NCBI GenBank assembly: GCA_903820035.1
Contig: CAIJFT010000322.1
Coordinates: forward strand, 1 to 39,559
Reading direction: 5' to 3'
DNA length: 39,559 bases
Source: an uncultured Opitutia bacterium
Lineage (GTDB): Bacteria; Verrucomicrobiota; Verrucomicrobiia; Opitutales; Opitutaceae
A program made the translations under genes and the position numbers. The notes under the pieces were generated by a model, which saw only the letters and a program-made list of their open reading frames with translations, had not been told where the DNA came from and did no database searches. Below are positions 27,702 to 36,398 of the stretch, piece after piece. Every line of letters begins with the position of its first letter. Position 1 is the first letter of the stretch.

Positions 27702-28697
27702 ATGCCCCGCCCCGCTGTCCGTCGTCTCTTCGTGTTCTGGTGTATGGTCGGAGCGCTCGGGCCGGTGGTGAGCCCGGCGGCCGAGGTCGTCCGGTCAGCG
27801 GTCGAGCCGATGACGTACCGAGGTTGGTCGGGCGCGCTACGGTTGCGCAACGCCCGGGCTGAGGCCGTGGTTGTGCCCGAAGTGGGTCGCGTAATGAGCT
27901 TCCGGTTGTGCGACGGGGAAAACGTCCTGTGGGAAGACGCGGCGCTGGCGGGCGGGCAGGGCGATGCCGGCGGTCAGACCTGGGTTAATTTCGGCGGGGA
28001 CAAGACCTGGCCTTCTCCGGAGGCCGAGTGGAAACTCCAGACGAAGCGCTCCGGCTGGATGCCGCCGCCGGCGTTTGACGGCATGGCGGCGACGGCGCGG
28101 GAGGAAGCCGGAGCGGTGGTGCTCACCTCCGTGGTCGATCCCTTTTACGGTGTGCGCTGGGAGCGGCGGATTGCGCTGCAGCCCGACGCCGCGGTGCTGG
28201 TGATTGCGACCACGTACGAGCGCGTGGCGGGGCCGGCCGCCCGGCTGGGAATCTGGGTGATCACGCAATTGCGCGCGCCGGTGGCGGTGATCGTGCCGGT
28301 GCGGGCCGCATCGTTGTTTCCCGCCGGATATTTTGTTTTCGGGGACAAGCCGTGGCCCGAGGTGAGTGCGGCGGACGGATGGATCCGGTTGACCCGCGAA
28401 CCCTCAGCGCCGCACAAGCTCGGGGCCGACGCCGGCCGAATGCTGTGGGTTGGAGAAAAAGAACTCTGTCTGATCGAGTCGCCGCGCGTGGCCGGCGGGG
28501 AGTATCCCGATCGCGGAGCGAGTGCCGAAGTCTACACCAATCCCGATCCGAAGTCTTACGTGGAGTTGGAAACGCTCGGACCGCTGGTCACGCTGCGCGC
28601 GGGTGAGCGCATCACGCAGACGAATACGTACACGCTGATGCGCCGCATGAGTGCGGACCCGGCGGTGGATGCGCGGCGGTTGCTGGCGGGAAGGTAG
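27702..28697 (+). CDS. Secreted DUF4380-like protein (mutarotase-like fold)
   Basis: The 331-aa product starts with a signal peptide (RLFVFWCMVGALGPVVSPAAE). The body reads YRGWSGALRLRNARAEAVVVPEVGRVMSF, GENVLWEDAAL, WVNFGGDKTWPSPEAEW, DPFYGVRWERRI, GIWVITQLRAP and the C-terminal YVELETLGPLVTLRAGERITQTNTYTL. This arrangement is usual in DUF4380-type and galactose-mutarotase-like proteins of polysaccharide-using bacteria. The family's activity is not established, and I assign none. It is divergent from the sulfatase gene (115-base gap) and likely regulated with it. Confidence 0.7.
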   Translation: MPRPAVRRLFVFWCMVGALGPVVSPAAEVVRSAVEPMTYRGWSGALRLRNARAEAVVVPEVGRVMSFRLCDGENVLWEDAALAGGQGDAGGQTWVNFGGDKTWPSPEAEWKLQTKRSGWMPPPAFDGMAATAREEAGAVVLTSVVDPFYGVRWERRIALQPDAAVLVIATTYERVAGPAARLGIWVITQLRAPVAVIVPVRAASLFPAGYFVFGDKPWPEVSAADGWIRLTREPSAPHKLGADAGRMLWVGEKELCLIESPRVAGGEYPDRGASAEVYTNPDPKSYVELETLGPLVTLRAGERITQTNTYTLMRRMSADPAVDARRLLAGR

Positions 28698-28792
28698 CCT
28701 GCGCAACCGCTGGGCGGGCGGCGGCCCCGCAGCTCGTCCACCCGAGGCGAGGAAAGACGAACGGCAGGTGGATGGCCGTCGGGCCAAACAGC

Positions 28793-28862
28793 CTCACGCC
28801 AATCCGCGAAGGGGCGCGAAACCGGTCGCTCGCGATTCACGATCTTCGCGGTTTCGCGTGCC
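28793..28862. repeat. REPIN-like element (CTTCGCGGTTTCGCGTG family), copy 1
   Basis: The left arm CTCACGCCAATCCGCGAAG (28793-28811) matches the left arm of the copy at 36536-36603 at 17 of 19 positions. The right arm CTTCGCGGTTTCGCGTG (28844-28860) is identical to that copy. The element is about 70 bases and sits between the convergent DUF4380 and TonB receptor genes, next to the receptor terminator. Confidence 0.7.
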
Positions 28863-28911
28863 ACGTTTGATGTCTTTATGGCGGGTGTGGTCGGGTGGTG
28901 GCGGTGCAGGC

Positions 28912-28942
28912 ACAAAAAAAGGCAGGCCCGGAGGCCTGCCTT
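28912..28942 (-). terminator. Intrinsic terminator of the third TonB receptor gene
   Basis: The stem GGCAGGCC/GGCCTGCC (28921-28928 with 28933-28940) closes a four-base loop. Read on the minus strand it is followed by a run of seven U (A7 at 28914-28920). It lies 24 bases past the receptor stop codon. Stem and tail are both clear. Confidence 0.92.
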
Positions 28943-28965
28943 GGCGTGAGAGGCGGTGGATCGCC

Positions 28966-31900
28966 TTAGAACTGACCGGTCACGCCGAAGCGGACGGCGC
29001 GGGCGACGACCCATTGCGAGCGGCTGCGGGTCTCGAGGTAAGTGTACTGCTCGGGGCCTTGCTCGGCGATGTTGTTCACGTTGAGGAACAGCGTCGCCTC
29101 CGGGCGAACCTTGTAGGTGACACCGGCGTTCATGACCGTCCAGGACTTGCGGTAGATGTTGCCGTTGCCCGGGGAGGTGAGGCTATAGCCGACCGGGTAG
29201 CGCCCGGTGTAGTTCACGTCGAACGAGGCGCCGAATTTATTGTAGTTGTACAGCAGGCCGGCGTTGTAGGCGCGCGGCACGAACCCGGCGACCTGGCCGT
29301 TCTTGAGGTCGGTGGTGCCGGCGAATTTACCCTCGGTTTGGAGGTAGGTGTAATTGGCGCGGGCGGTCAGGCCGCGGAGGATGCCGGGCAGGAAGGTCAG
29401 GCGCTGGCGGGCGTCGGCCTCGAAGCCGAGCAGCTTGGCGTCGCCGAGGTTGCCGGCCTGGATGATTTCGTAGCCGCCGTAGAGGCCGTCGAAACCGTTG
29501 TCGGCGCCTTCGGTGACGAGCTGACCGGAGCGGGCGGCGGAGCCGATGTAGTCGGTGATCCGCTTCTGATAGCCGGTGACCGAGATCGAGCCGGTGCTGC
29601 TGTAATAGTACTCCAGCTTGAGGTCGATGTTCTTGGCCATTTGCGGCTTCAATGCCGGATTGCCCATCGTGACGGTGCGGGCGGTGTCGTTGGCGGCCGG
29701 GGCCGACACGAGGTTGGCCAGCGCGGGTCGGCCGTAGCTCGTGGACCAGCTGCCGCGTAGCTTCAGGTCCTTGGTGATGTCGTAGCCCAGATGTACGCTC
29801 GGGAAGAACTTGTGGTAGCCGCCGTCGCGGGAGAGTTTGGCGAAGTCGAGCGCGGCGCGCTTGAAGTGGTCGGGCTCGGTGGCGATCGGGGTCGTGCGGG
29901 CGCGGAAGTAGGTGAAGGTGTCGGTCGTGACCCATTCGCCGCGGAGGCCGGCGAGGGCGCTGAAGCGGCCGAGCTTGGTGCTACCCTGCAGGAAGGCGGC
30001 GTCGACGCCTTCCTCCATGATGCGGCGGTTGGTGTACTGCTGCGTCGCGGTGAAGTTGACGTCCTCGTACCACAGTGCGGCGTTGCCGAGCGTGGTGCTA
30101 ACGGCGGCGGGATCCACCACCGGGAGGCGCGGACCGCCGTTGAGGTGCTCGAATTCGGTCAGCGGCATGAGGCCGGGCGTCGGGACGACGGTGCCCGCGA
30201 GGCCGTACCAGCGGCGCGGGAAGACCGGGCGGTTGTTGACGCGGCGGTTTACGGTGTCGAGGCCGGTCTTGAGCGTGATCGGGACCGACGTCGCGAGCGT
30301 GTAGGCAAGATTTACGTTGGCGCTGACCTCGTTGGTGTCGGTCACGGTGTCGCGTTTGTTAAACACCGTTGAGGTGACCGGCACCGGTTGGGTGGTGGTG
30401 TTGGCGGCGGTGATGACGAAGGACTCGTAGCTGGCCGCGTCGTACGGGCTCACGCCGCCGGTCCAGTTGAACACGCGGCCCTGGGGGTTTGCGTAGTCGA
30501 GGGTAAAGCCGATCGGGCCCTTGGTGCGGAGGGAGACGGTACCGTCTTCACGCTGGCGGCCGGCGCCGGAGTCCCAGTGGGTGTTGCTCCAGCGGTAGGC
30601 GTGGTCGACCTTCAGGCGACCCCAGTTGTTTTCGAAGGCGAGGGTGCCGGTCGGGTTCTTGCTCGTGAACGAATAGCGCTGCGGGTTGAGGCGCATCTGC
30701 GCCGCGCCGACGGCGACGCCGCCCGGCTGCAGCGCGGTGTTGTTCACCGGCAGGATCTCGATGCGGTTCGCGGTGTAGCCGTCCTTGATCGCGCCGGTCG
30801 GGTTGGTCGCGGAATTGATCGTAAGGTTGGTCGAGACCCACGGATTCACCGCGGTGTAATTGAAGAAGGGCTCGGAGCCGGCGTTGTAGAGAAAGCGCAG
30901 CGAAACGCGGGTCGCTTGTGAAAGCCGATAGTCGGCGCGCACACTGACGGCGGAGATGAAGCGATCGTTCGAACCGCTGGTGCGGGTGTAATCGCGCAGC
31001 TGGGCCGCCGGGTTGATGGTGTTCTCGTACAGCAGGGTGTCCCAGTCGTGGCCGTTCAGGATTTCCTGGTACGAGGCGCTGATGGCGATACCGAGGTTGC
31101 GGACGCCGCCGGCGACGTCGTAGACGCCGTTATAGTTCATGCTGAAGTCGGGCCGGTAAGGACGCTCGCCCACCGCCACGTTGCGGTTGGACCAACTCGG
31201 GAACCAGCGGCCGCTGAGGTTGTAGCCGGCGCGGCTGCGCTCGGACATCGCGAGGGGCGAACGGGTCTTCAGGTTGAGCTGGCCGCCGAGGGAGTCGGCG
31301 CGCTTGTCCGGCGTCTGGCCCGCGATGATTTCGACCTGCTCGTACATCGAGCCGGAGAACGAATGGAGGGTGGCGGTGCGGCCGTCGCCGCCGACGCCCG
31401 TCGACGACATGCCGTCGATGTTCAGGCGGGTGTAGCCGGCGGGCATGCCGCGGATGCTGACGTTATTGATAAGGTTGTCCTCGTCGGTGGTGAACGTGAT
31501 GCCGGGGAGGCGGGAGATCAGCTCACCGACGTTCTGCGTCGGCAAAATGCCCCACTCGTCGAAGGCGGTGACGTTTTTGATGTTAGCGGCGTTGCGCTGC
31601 TCGGTGATCGAGAGGGCGGAGCCTTCGCGCTGGGTGGCAACGGTGAAGGCGTCCATCATCAGGGTCTGCGTCGACTTCATTGCGGCATCCACGCGGGTGG
31701 TCTCGCGGGCGCGCACCGAGGCGCCGATCTTGCGGTCTTCAAAGCCGGCGTAGCTGACGACGAGCTCGACCTGGCCGGGTGGCAGGCCTTGGATCAAGAA
31801 GGATCCCGTGCTGTCGGTCAGTTCCGTACGATTGAGGGCGGGGATTGTGACCGTGGCGCCCTGCAGGCCGTTGCGGGTGGCGGTACTCACGACGGAGCCG

Positions 31901-32034
31901 GAAACATTGCCGGAGCCGGCGTCGGCGGCGCGGAGCGCCGGAACGACGGCGGCCAACGCGAACAATAGGCATGCGGCGAACTGCAGCAGCCGGACTGACG
32001 GAGACGATCCCTTATGGGTAGTGTGGTAGTTCAT
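28966..32034 (-). CDS. TonB-dependent receptor with carboxypeptidase-like regulatory domain
   Basis: The 1022-aa outer-membrane receptor starts with a signal peptide (LLQFAACLLFALAAVVPALRA). A carboxypeptidase-regulatory-like beta-sandwich follows (~43-117: GNVSGSVVSTATRNGLQGATV, TDSTGSFLIQGLPPGQVELVVSY). The MDAFTVATQREG TonB-box-like entry and the plug (~150-260: NVGELISRLPGITFTTDEDN, NNVSIRGMPAGYTRLNIDGM, MYEQVEIIAGQTPDKRADSLGG) come next. The large barrel ends in VARAVRFGVTGQF with a terminal Phe. SusC-like size and domain order suggest a carbohydrate or organosulfur substrate, but no SusD neighbour is seen, which is usual outside Bacteroidota. It has its own terminator and lies beside the sulfatase/monooxygenase cluster. 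Confidence 0.92.
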   Translation of the reverse strand: MNYHTTHKGSSPSVRLLQFAACLLFALAAVVPALRAADAGSGNVSGSVVSTATRNGLQGATVTIPALNRTELTDSTGSFLIQGLPPGQVELVVSYAGFEDRKIGASVRARETTRVDAAMKSTQTLMMDAFTVATQREGSALSITEQRNAANIKNVTAFDEWGILPTQNVGELISRLPGITFTTDEDNLINNVSIRGMPAGYTRLNIDGMSSTGVGGDGRTATLHSFSGSMYEQVEIIAGQTPDKRADSLGGQLNLKTRSPLAMSERSRAGYNLSGRWFPSWSNRNVAVGERPYRPDFSMNYNGVYDVAGGVRNLGIAISASYQEILNGHDWDTLLYENTINPAAQLRDYTRTSGSNDRFISAVSVRADYRLSQATRVSLRFLYNAGSEPFFNYTAVNPWVSTNLTINSATNPTGAIKDGYTANRIEILPVNNTALQPGGVAVGAAQMRLNPQRYSFTSKNPTGTLAFENNWGRLKVDHAYRWSNTHWDSGAGRQREDGTVSLRTKGPIGFTLDYANPQGRVFNWTGGVSPYDAASYESFVITAANTTTQPVPVTSTVFNKRDTVTDTNEVSANVNLAYTLATSVPITLKTGLDTVNRRVNNRPVFPRRWYGLAGTVVPTPGLMPLTEFEHLNGGPRLPVVDPAAVSTTLGNAALWYEDVNFTATQQYTNRRIMEEGVDAAFLQGSTKLGRFSALAGLRGEWVTTDTFTYFRARTTPIATEPDHFKRAALDFAKLSRDGGYHKFFPSVHLGYDITKDLKLRGSWSTSYGRPALANLVSAPAANDTARTVTMGNPALKPQMAKNIDLKLEYYYSSTGSISVTGYQKRITDYIGSAARSGQLVTEGADNGFDGLYGGYEIIQAGNLGDAKLLGFEADARQRLTFLPGILRGLTARANYTYLQTEGKFAGTTDLKNGQVAGFVPRAYNAGLLYNYNKFGASFDVNYTGRYPVGYSLTSPGNGNIYRKSWTVMNAGVTYKVRPEATLFLNVNNIAEQGPEQYTYLETRSRSQWVVARAVRFGVTGQF

Positions 32035-32335
32035 AGTAGTATTGGGTCGATGGCCCTAGGTTGGGGCCCGCGGGTCTGACCACCGCAGAATGAAGGGGGC
32101 GGAGCCTGAGGTCAGGGGCGGGGCAAGTCGAACCCGTTTTCGGACGAGCCGCGGGAGCGTGGATCGTTGTAGCCCGTACACCGGGCTACTCTCCACGTGA
32201 GCTTCTTCCGCTCGGCGGCGTCGGTGCTGACCGTGCGGCTCGGGCGGTTGCCCGCGAATGCGCGAAGTGGCGCGAATCAAGCACTCCTCTTCGCGTGAGC
32301 CCAGTTTGCCCCGCGTCCTAATCTCCCCACCGAGC
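32035..32335. other. Gene-free stretch with palindrome GTAGCCCG and a degenerate REP copy
   Basis: About 300 bases lie between the L,D-transpeptidase stop and the TonB receptor start. GTAGCCCG (32169-32176) pairs exactly with CGGGCTAC (32182-32189) around five bases. Further on, 32251-32299 resembles the CTTCGCGG repeat family: GCGCGAAG and a right arm CTTCGCGTGAG at 32289-32299. No reliable -10/-35 pair for the receptor could be chosen, and no ORF is supported. Confidence 0.55.
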
Positions 32336-33358
32336 TCAGGGCTCCACGTTCACCGGCAGGCCGACCCAGGCGAGCGAGAGCAGGAGTTGGGCGTCCCAGT
32401 TCGCGAGGCGAAAGCAGCCGTGCGATTCCGTGCGGCCGACCTTCTCCGGGTCGGGCGTGCCGTGCAGGCCGTAGCCCGGCAAGTCGAGGCCGATCCACGC
32501 GACGCCCACGGGATTGTTCGGACCCGGCGGGATGATGAGTTTGCGGCCGAGTTCCTTCGCCTCGGGCACCTCGGGGAATACCTCCGGGTCGAAGGTGTAG
32601 TTCGGGTTCTTTACCACGACGGTGACGTGCAATTCGCCGAGCGGGCGTTTCTCGGCTTTGCGCGCGATGCTCACCGGGCAATGGGCGATCACGCGACCGC
32701 CGGCATCGACGACGTCGAGTGAGCGCTCCTCCAGCCGGACGACGAGGTGGGCCGCGGTGCCCGGGCGCTCGACGCGCTGCACCGCCGGTGCGAGAAACGT
32801 CGTCTCGGGCGTAACAGCGTCCCAGTTCACCTTCGGATTCAGCCGGCGCAGAAAACTCGTGCCCGCGTGATGGCGCTCCGCGGCGAGTTCGAGCGCGGTG
32901 GCGTGGGGCAGGTCGGGCTGGCGGGATTTTTCCAGCCACGTGGCCGGCACCGGACGCAACGCTTCAAGGTCGCCGGCCGCGAGCGAGACGGGCGCAAGGG
33001 CGGGTTCCTGGAGTACGAGAATTTCGCGGGTTGCAGAGTCGAGCTCCCCGCTCGGAGGCAGGCCTTCACGGTTTTGAAAGGCCTGCAACGCCGCGGCTGA
33101 CTGCGGTCCGCGGATGCCGTCGATCGCGCCGCCGGAAAAGCCGCGGCGAGCGAGTTCCACCTGGACCTCAATCCAGGTCTTGGCCGGCCGCGGATAGGCT
33201 TCCTCCTCGGTGGGATTGAGCGGAGCCTTTGCTTGCGCCGGCGCGGGCGTTTGGGCCGTGCCGGTATCGGCGCTGAAAAATAAACCGCCCGTCGCCGCCA
33301 GAAGACGCGCGCCGCCAAATAAAATCCGGCGGGCGAAGGTGGATGTGGGAGACGGCAT
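32336..33358 (-). CDS. L,D-transpeptidase with peptidoglycan-binding domain
   Basis: The 340-aa exported protein has a basic N-terminus and hydrophobic stretch (RRILFGGARLLAATGGLFFSA) as signal peptide. A PG_binding_1-like helical domain follows (~58-110: IEVQVELARRGFSGGAIDGIRG, SAAALQAFQNREGLPPSG). The YkuD domain runs from ~205 to 335, with HGTPDPEKVGRTESHGCFRL giving the catalytic Cys in SHGC and a conserved His before it. The enzyme forms 3-3 crosslinks or anchors proteins on peptidoglycan in the periplasm. It is monocistronic by context: the gap upstream contains a spaced repeat array and the terminator of the NIPSNAP gene. Confidence 0.9.
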   Translation of the reverse strand: MPSPTSTFARRILFGGARLLAATGGLFFSADTGTAQTPAPAQAKAPLNPTEEEAYPRPAKTWIEVQVELARRGFSGGAIDGIRGPQSAAALQAFQNREGLPPSGELDSATREILVLQEPALAPVSLAAGDLEALRPVPATWLEKSRQPDLPHATALELAAERHHAGTSFLRRLNPKVNWDAVTPETTFLAPAVQRVERPGTAAHLVVRLEERSLDVVDAGGRVIAHCPVSIARKAEKRPLGELHVTVVVKNPNYTFDPEVFPEVPEAKELGRKLIIPPGPNNPVGVAWIGLDLPGYGLHGTPDPEKVGRTESHGCFRLANWDAQLLLSLAWVGLPVNVEP

Positions 33359-33444
33359 GGCGGGGCGGACGCAGATGCGACTGCCCTGTTAGTATGCCTC
33401 AACCGGCGGCGCGGCGCGGCAAAAATCTGCGCCGCGACTCCCGC

Positions 33445-33504
33445 GTGGTCTACGGTCGTTGTCGTGCTTTTGTGGTCGAACGGGAGCGCAGTGACCACGT
33501 GGTC
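33445..33504. promoter_or_regulatory. Three GTGGTC sites at 27-base spacing before the L,D-transpeptidase gene
   Basis: GTGGTC occurs at 33445, 33472 and 33499, exactly 27 bases apart, inside the upstream gap of the minus-strand transpeptidase gene. The last is half of the perfect palindrome GACCACGTGGTC (33493-33504). Regular spacing of about 2.5 helical turns suggests cooperative binding of a regulator, but chance is possible for a six-base word. Confidence 0.3.
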
Positions 33505-33576
33505 TCGCCGGCGCACCATGCTTTCGTCTTGGGCTCAAACGCGGCTACGGGAATTATTCAGCCGCTTGAAAACGGA

Positions 33577-33602
33577 AAAGGCCCGGCCGGGGCCGGGCCT
33601 AC
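33577..33602 (-). terminator. REP palindrome acting as intrinsic terminator of the NIPSNAP gene
   Basis: AGGCCCGGCC (33579-33588) pairs with GGCCGGGCCT (33591-33600). On the minus strand the stem is followed by UUUU (AAAA at 33576-33579), starting 18 bases after the NIPSNAP stop. It belongs to the GTAGGCCCGGCC family described at 14638-14710. Confidence 0.75.
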
Positions 33603-33619
33603 CTCAAGCCGCGTCCGGC

Positions 33620-34390
33620 TTACTTAACCTTGGAGAAATCGGTCGGGTTCAGGTAAACTCCCACGACCTTGGTGGTGAGTTTGCCGTTCTTCTCCGAAGC
33701 TTCCCGGGCCTTGTTCCAATCGGCGTCGTCGCGGAAGCCCTTCCAAGCGGCGGCGGCGGCTTCACGATTCGGATACGCGAGGAAATAGACCAGGGTGTTG
33801 GCCGCGCCCTTGTCGGCGTCGGTCGGATGGAAGTAGCCGAGGTTGGTGATGCCGTGTTTCTTGAAGAGCGCCACGGTGTGGTCGCGGAAGCGCGCGTCGA
33901 GGCCGGCGAGTTTGCCCTCGGCGGCGGTGTAGGTGCGGAGTTCGAAAACGCGGTTCGCGCCCTGGCTGTTGCCGGCATGCATCGCCCCGGCGAAATCCGT
34001 CGCCGCGAGGAACACCGACTCGGCCTTGGCGACAATCTTGCCGTTGATCTCGCTGGCCTTGCGCACGGTCTGCCACTCCGGATCGGCGCTGAACGCTTTC
34101 CACGAAGCCGCGGCGCCCTCGCGGCTCTTGTGCTCAAGCAGGTAGATCAGCGTCGTGGCGGAACCGTCCTTCTCGTCGGCCGGCACCCAGTAGGCGACGT
34201 TCACCATACCGTGCTTCTCGAAGAGCTTGGTGGTGTGGTTGCGGAAACGGGCGAGCACCGCCGGCAGGTTGCCGGGGGTGGCGGTGTAGGTGCGCAGTTC
34301 GTAGACGCGTGACGAATCAGCGGCCGAGACGCCGGTGAGCGAAGCGAGCCAGAAGCAGAGGAGGGCAAGGCTAAGACGGGGAAGTTTCAT
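33620..34390 (-). CDS. Secreted protein with two NIPSNAP domains
   Basis: The 256-aa product begins with a signal peptide (LALLCFWLASLTGVSA). Two copies of the NIPSNAP dimeric alpha/beta barrel follow. The first begins YELRTYTATPGNLPAVLARF (~29) and the second FELRTYTAAEGKLAGLDARF (~144). Each continues with H....FEKHG or FKKHG, a conserved Tyr-containing strand, and W..F..D..W. The family's molecular role is not settled. Export makes an intracellular signalling role unlikely here. It is common as a single gene in Opitutaceae-like genomes; that statement is from memory of the family, not from this window. The stop is followed by a clear terminator. Confidence 0.85.
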   Translation of the reverse strand: MKLPRLSLALLCFWLASLTGVSAADSSRVYELRTYTATPGNLPAVLARFRNHTTKLFEKHGMVNVAYWVPADEKDGSATTLIYLLEHKSREGAAASWKAFSADPEWQTVRKASEINGKIVAKAESVFLAATDFAGAMHAGNSQGANRVFELRTYTAAEGKLAGLDARFRDHTVALFKKHGITNLGYFHPTDADKGAANTLVYFLAYPNREAAAAAWKGFRDDADWNKAREASEKNGKLTTKVVGVYLNPTDFSKVK

Positions 34391-34429
34391 GGGGAGAAGG
34401 CGTCGACTGTTAGCGGGCGGAGAGCCGAG

Positions 34430-35119
34430 TCAACGCGGCGGTGGACGGTCGGATGGCTCGCGCGGGCGGCGCGTGTGGAGTTGCGCGAGCAGTTCGGGCA
34501 GCGCGGTTTTGATGATCGAGCTCTCGAGAAACTCCTCGGCGACGTCGATGCGGCCGCGGGAGCGGAGTCCGGCGTAAACGTGCAGTTCAAACTGCACGCG
34601 CAGCGTGTCGCGGGCGGCGGGCAGCCCGAACGCATCCAGGAGGAAAAGCAGCGCTTCGACGGTGGAGAAGCGTCCGCCCTCTTGTTGCGCGCGCAGCCAG
34701 TAGCGACTCTCGCCGGTCATCGGTAGGCTGACGAGCCGTCCCCACGGCAGGACTTCGCGGGCCATGGCGGAGGTTTCGCTCCACGAGCCGTCGAGCAAAA
34801 GCACTTGGACGCCGGCGGGATCAACGCCTTCCGGCGCGGGCCGGCCATGCGGGTGGAGAATCCAGAGGTCGCGACCCGGCGCGGCGACCTGCTCGCGCGT
34901 GGGCAGGCGCTCGCGGTCCCAGATGTGTTGGCGCGAATTGGGGAAGAGCCGGCCGATGAGGCTGCCTGTGCTGCTCGGCCGGAAGCGTTCGCGCAACGAC
35001 ACGAGCAGGTCGACTTGCAGCGGGCAGCGGATGTCCTGGTGTCCGCCGCACACGCACCACCGCGGCGGCAGCTGGCAGCGGGCGCAGCGGGGCGAGGGCT
35101 TGAGGACGACGCTGCGCAT
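34430..35119 (-). CDS. DTW-domain tRNA-uridine aminocarboxypropyltransferase
   Basis: The 229-aa protein fits the DTW family (TapT/YfiP), which transfers the aminocarboxypropyl group of SAM to uridine (acp3U) in tRNA. An N-terminal Cys cluster (Cys12, Cys15, Cys22, Cys24 in CARCQLPPRWCVC) is usual. LVSLRERFRPSSTGSLIGRL and LLDGSWSETSAMAREVLPW follow; the last carries the family motif as DGSW rather than DTW. RYWLRAQQEGGRFSTVEAL contains the conserved ST.EA step. The start at 35119 is seven bases downstream of the channel gene stop, so the two are probably co-transcribed. The general function is well supported and the precise tRNA position is inferred. Confidence 0.85.
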   Translation of the reverse strand: MRSVVLKPSPRCARCQLPPRWCVCGGHQDIRCPLQVDLLVSLRERFRPSSTGSLIGRLFPNSRQHIWDRERLPTREQVAAPGRDLWILHPHGRPAPEGVDPAGVQVLLLDGSWSETSAMAREVLPWGRLVSLPMTGESRYWLRAQQEGGRFSTVEALLFLLDAFGLPAARDTLRVQFELHVYAGLRSRGRIDVAEEFLESSIIKTALPELLAQLHTRRPREPSDRPPPR

Positions 35120-35126
35120 GTGCGGC

Positions 35127-35861
35127 TTACGGGCGCTCCCGGCGGTTGCGCTCGATCTCGGCGCGCAGGGCGCGGATTTCCTCGAGCACCGCGGGATCGG
35201 TTTGCGGGCTGCCGAGGAAGAGTGACGCGATCACACCGCTCAGCGTGCCGAACATGCCGACGCCGGAAAACATCAGGAAGATCGCGATGATCCGGCCGCC
35301 GGTGGTGATGGGGAAGCGGTCGCCGTAGCCGACGGTGGTGACGGTGGTGACACTCCACCAGACGGCATCGCCCGCGGTCCTGATGTTCGACTCGCGGGCG
35401 GTTTCACAGAGCAGGATTCCGATCGAGGCGAACACCACCAGCAGGAACATGATCATGACGACCGTCGCCAGGCCGCCGCGCCCCCGGCTCCGGTACATGA
35501 TCGAGAACAGGTGGTGGAGTGAGCGTACGCTCCGCAGGAGTCGCAGCACGCGCAGAATGCGGACGAAACGGCCCAGCCGGAACAAATCGACGCTCGGGAT
35601 GCTGGCGAGTAGGTCGATCCAGCCGAACTTCATGAACGCGAGCTTTGACTCGGCGGCGCGGAATCTGACCAGGAAATCGAGGAAGAAGACGCCGCAGGCG
35701 ATGAGGTCGACGGCGGCCAAAATACGGCTGACTTCGCGCGGCACGGGCAGGATGGCCTCGACGGCGATCACCCCGAGTGCGAGCACCGAGAGAACGAGCA
35801 GTGCGAGTTGAAACGGGCCGACCTCTTCGGTCGCCGGCCCGGACGGCATGGGAGATGACAT
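35127..35861 (-). CDS. Voltage-gated-type potassium channel
   Basis: The 244-aa inner-membrane protein has six hydrophobic segments. S4 carries Arg at every third position (RLGRFVRILRVLRLLRSVRS near residue 95). The pore loop gives TVTTVGYGDRFP, the K+-selective filter TVGYGD. S6 follows (IIAIFLMFSGVGMFGTLSGVIASLFLG), and then a short helical C-terminus (ILEEIRALRAEIERN-like). It is expected to form a tetramer passing K+. No RCK or cyclic-nucleotide domain is present. It lies 57 bases downstream of a lipoprotein gene and directly before the DTW gene in the same direction. Confidence 0.88.
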   Translation of the reverse strand: MSSPMPSGPATEEVGPFQLALLVLSVLALGVIAVEAILPVPREVSRILAAVDLIACGVFFLDFLVRFRAAESKLAFMKFGWIDLLASIPSVDLFRLGRFVRILRVLRLLRSVRSLHHLFSIMYRSRGRGGLATVVMIMFLLVVFASIGILLCETARESNIRTAGDAVWWSVTTVTTVGYGDRFPITTGGRIIAIFLMFSGVGMFGTLSGVIASLFLGSPQTDPAVLEEIRALRAEIERNRRERP

Positions 35862-35918
35862 GGCGAAGGGGCGGCAGGGCGTGAACGGGATCGCCGCGGC
35901 GCGGGCTCAGGCTTGGCG

Positions 35919-36398
35919 TTACGGTTTCGCCTGCCGTGTGAACTCGATGTCGAACGTCTGCTGCATCGCCGGCTGGTTGTATTGACCGACGAGGCGGTCC
36001 GTCGTGGCGTCATGGGACAGCACATACGTTGCACCCGGGTAACCGACGTCGTTCAGCTCCACCATCACCTGCAGGCCCGCGCCACCCTGCATCCAGATCG
36101 CGCGGGAAACATTGATCGGCTTCGGGTTGAAATAACCGGCTTCGACCACGCCACTGAGGTCGGCCTTGCGGAGCTCAAGGACGTAGCCGCCGTCGGCGCG
36201 CAGCCACCGGCCCATGAGTTTTTGCACGGCATCCGGCACGGTCGCCTTGGCGGGCGCGGCGGCGGTCGCCGCAGTCGTGGGTGGAGCGGCCGGGGCGGGC
36301 GCGGCGGACGCAAGGTCCGATGACTTGCTGCAGGCGCCGAGGCCGAGGGCGAGCAGGCCGGAGGCGATCATGGCGCGAAGGAGGGAGGCGGGGGGCAT
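35919..36398 (-). CDS. Small lipoprotein of unknown function
   Basis: The ATG at 36398 (159 aa) is chosen because it gives a clean lipoprotein signal: RAMIASGLLALGLGAC with Cys23. An Ala/Pro-rich linker (~30-60) follows, then one compact domain: GRWLRADGGYVLELRKADLSG, VEAGYFNPKPINVSRAIW, LQVMVELNDVGYPGATYVLS and DRLVGQYNQPAMQQTFDIEF. The DGGYVLELR and YFNP.PI.V segments look conserved in character, but I cannot name a family. An in-frame ATG at 36470 lacks the lipobox position. It is upstream of the channel gene on the same strand and may share its transcript. Confidence 0.75.
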   Translation of the reverse strand: MPPASLLRAMIASGLLALGLGACSKSSDLASAAPAPAAPPTTAATAAAPAKATVPDAVQKLMGRWLRADGGYVLELRKADLSGVVEAGYFNPKPINVSRAIWMQGGAGLQVMVELNDVGYPGATYVLSHDATTDRLVGQYNQPAMQQTFDIEFTRQAKP

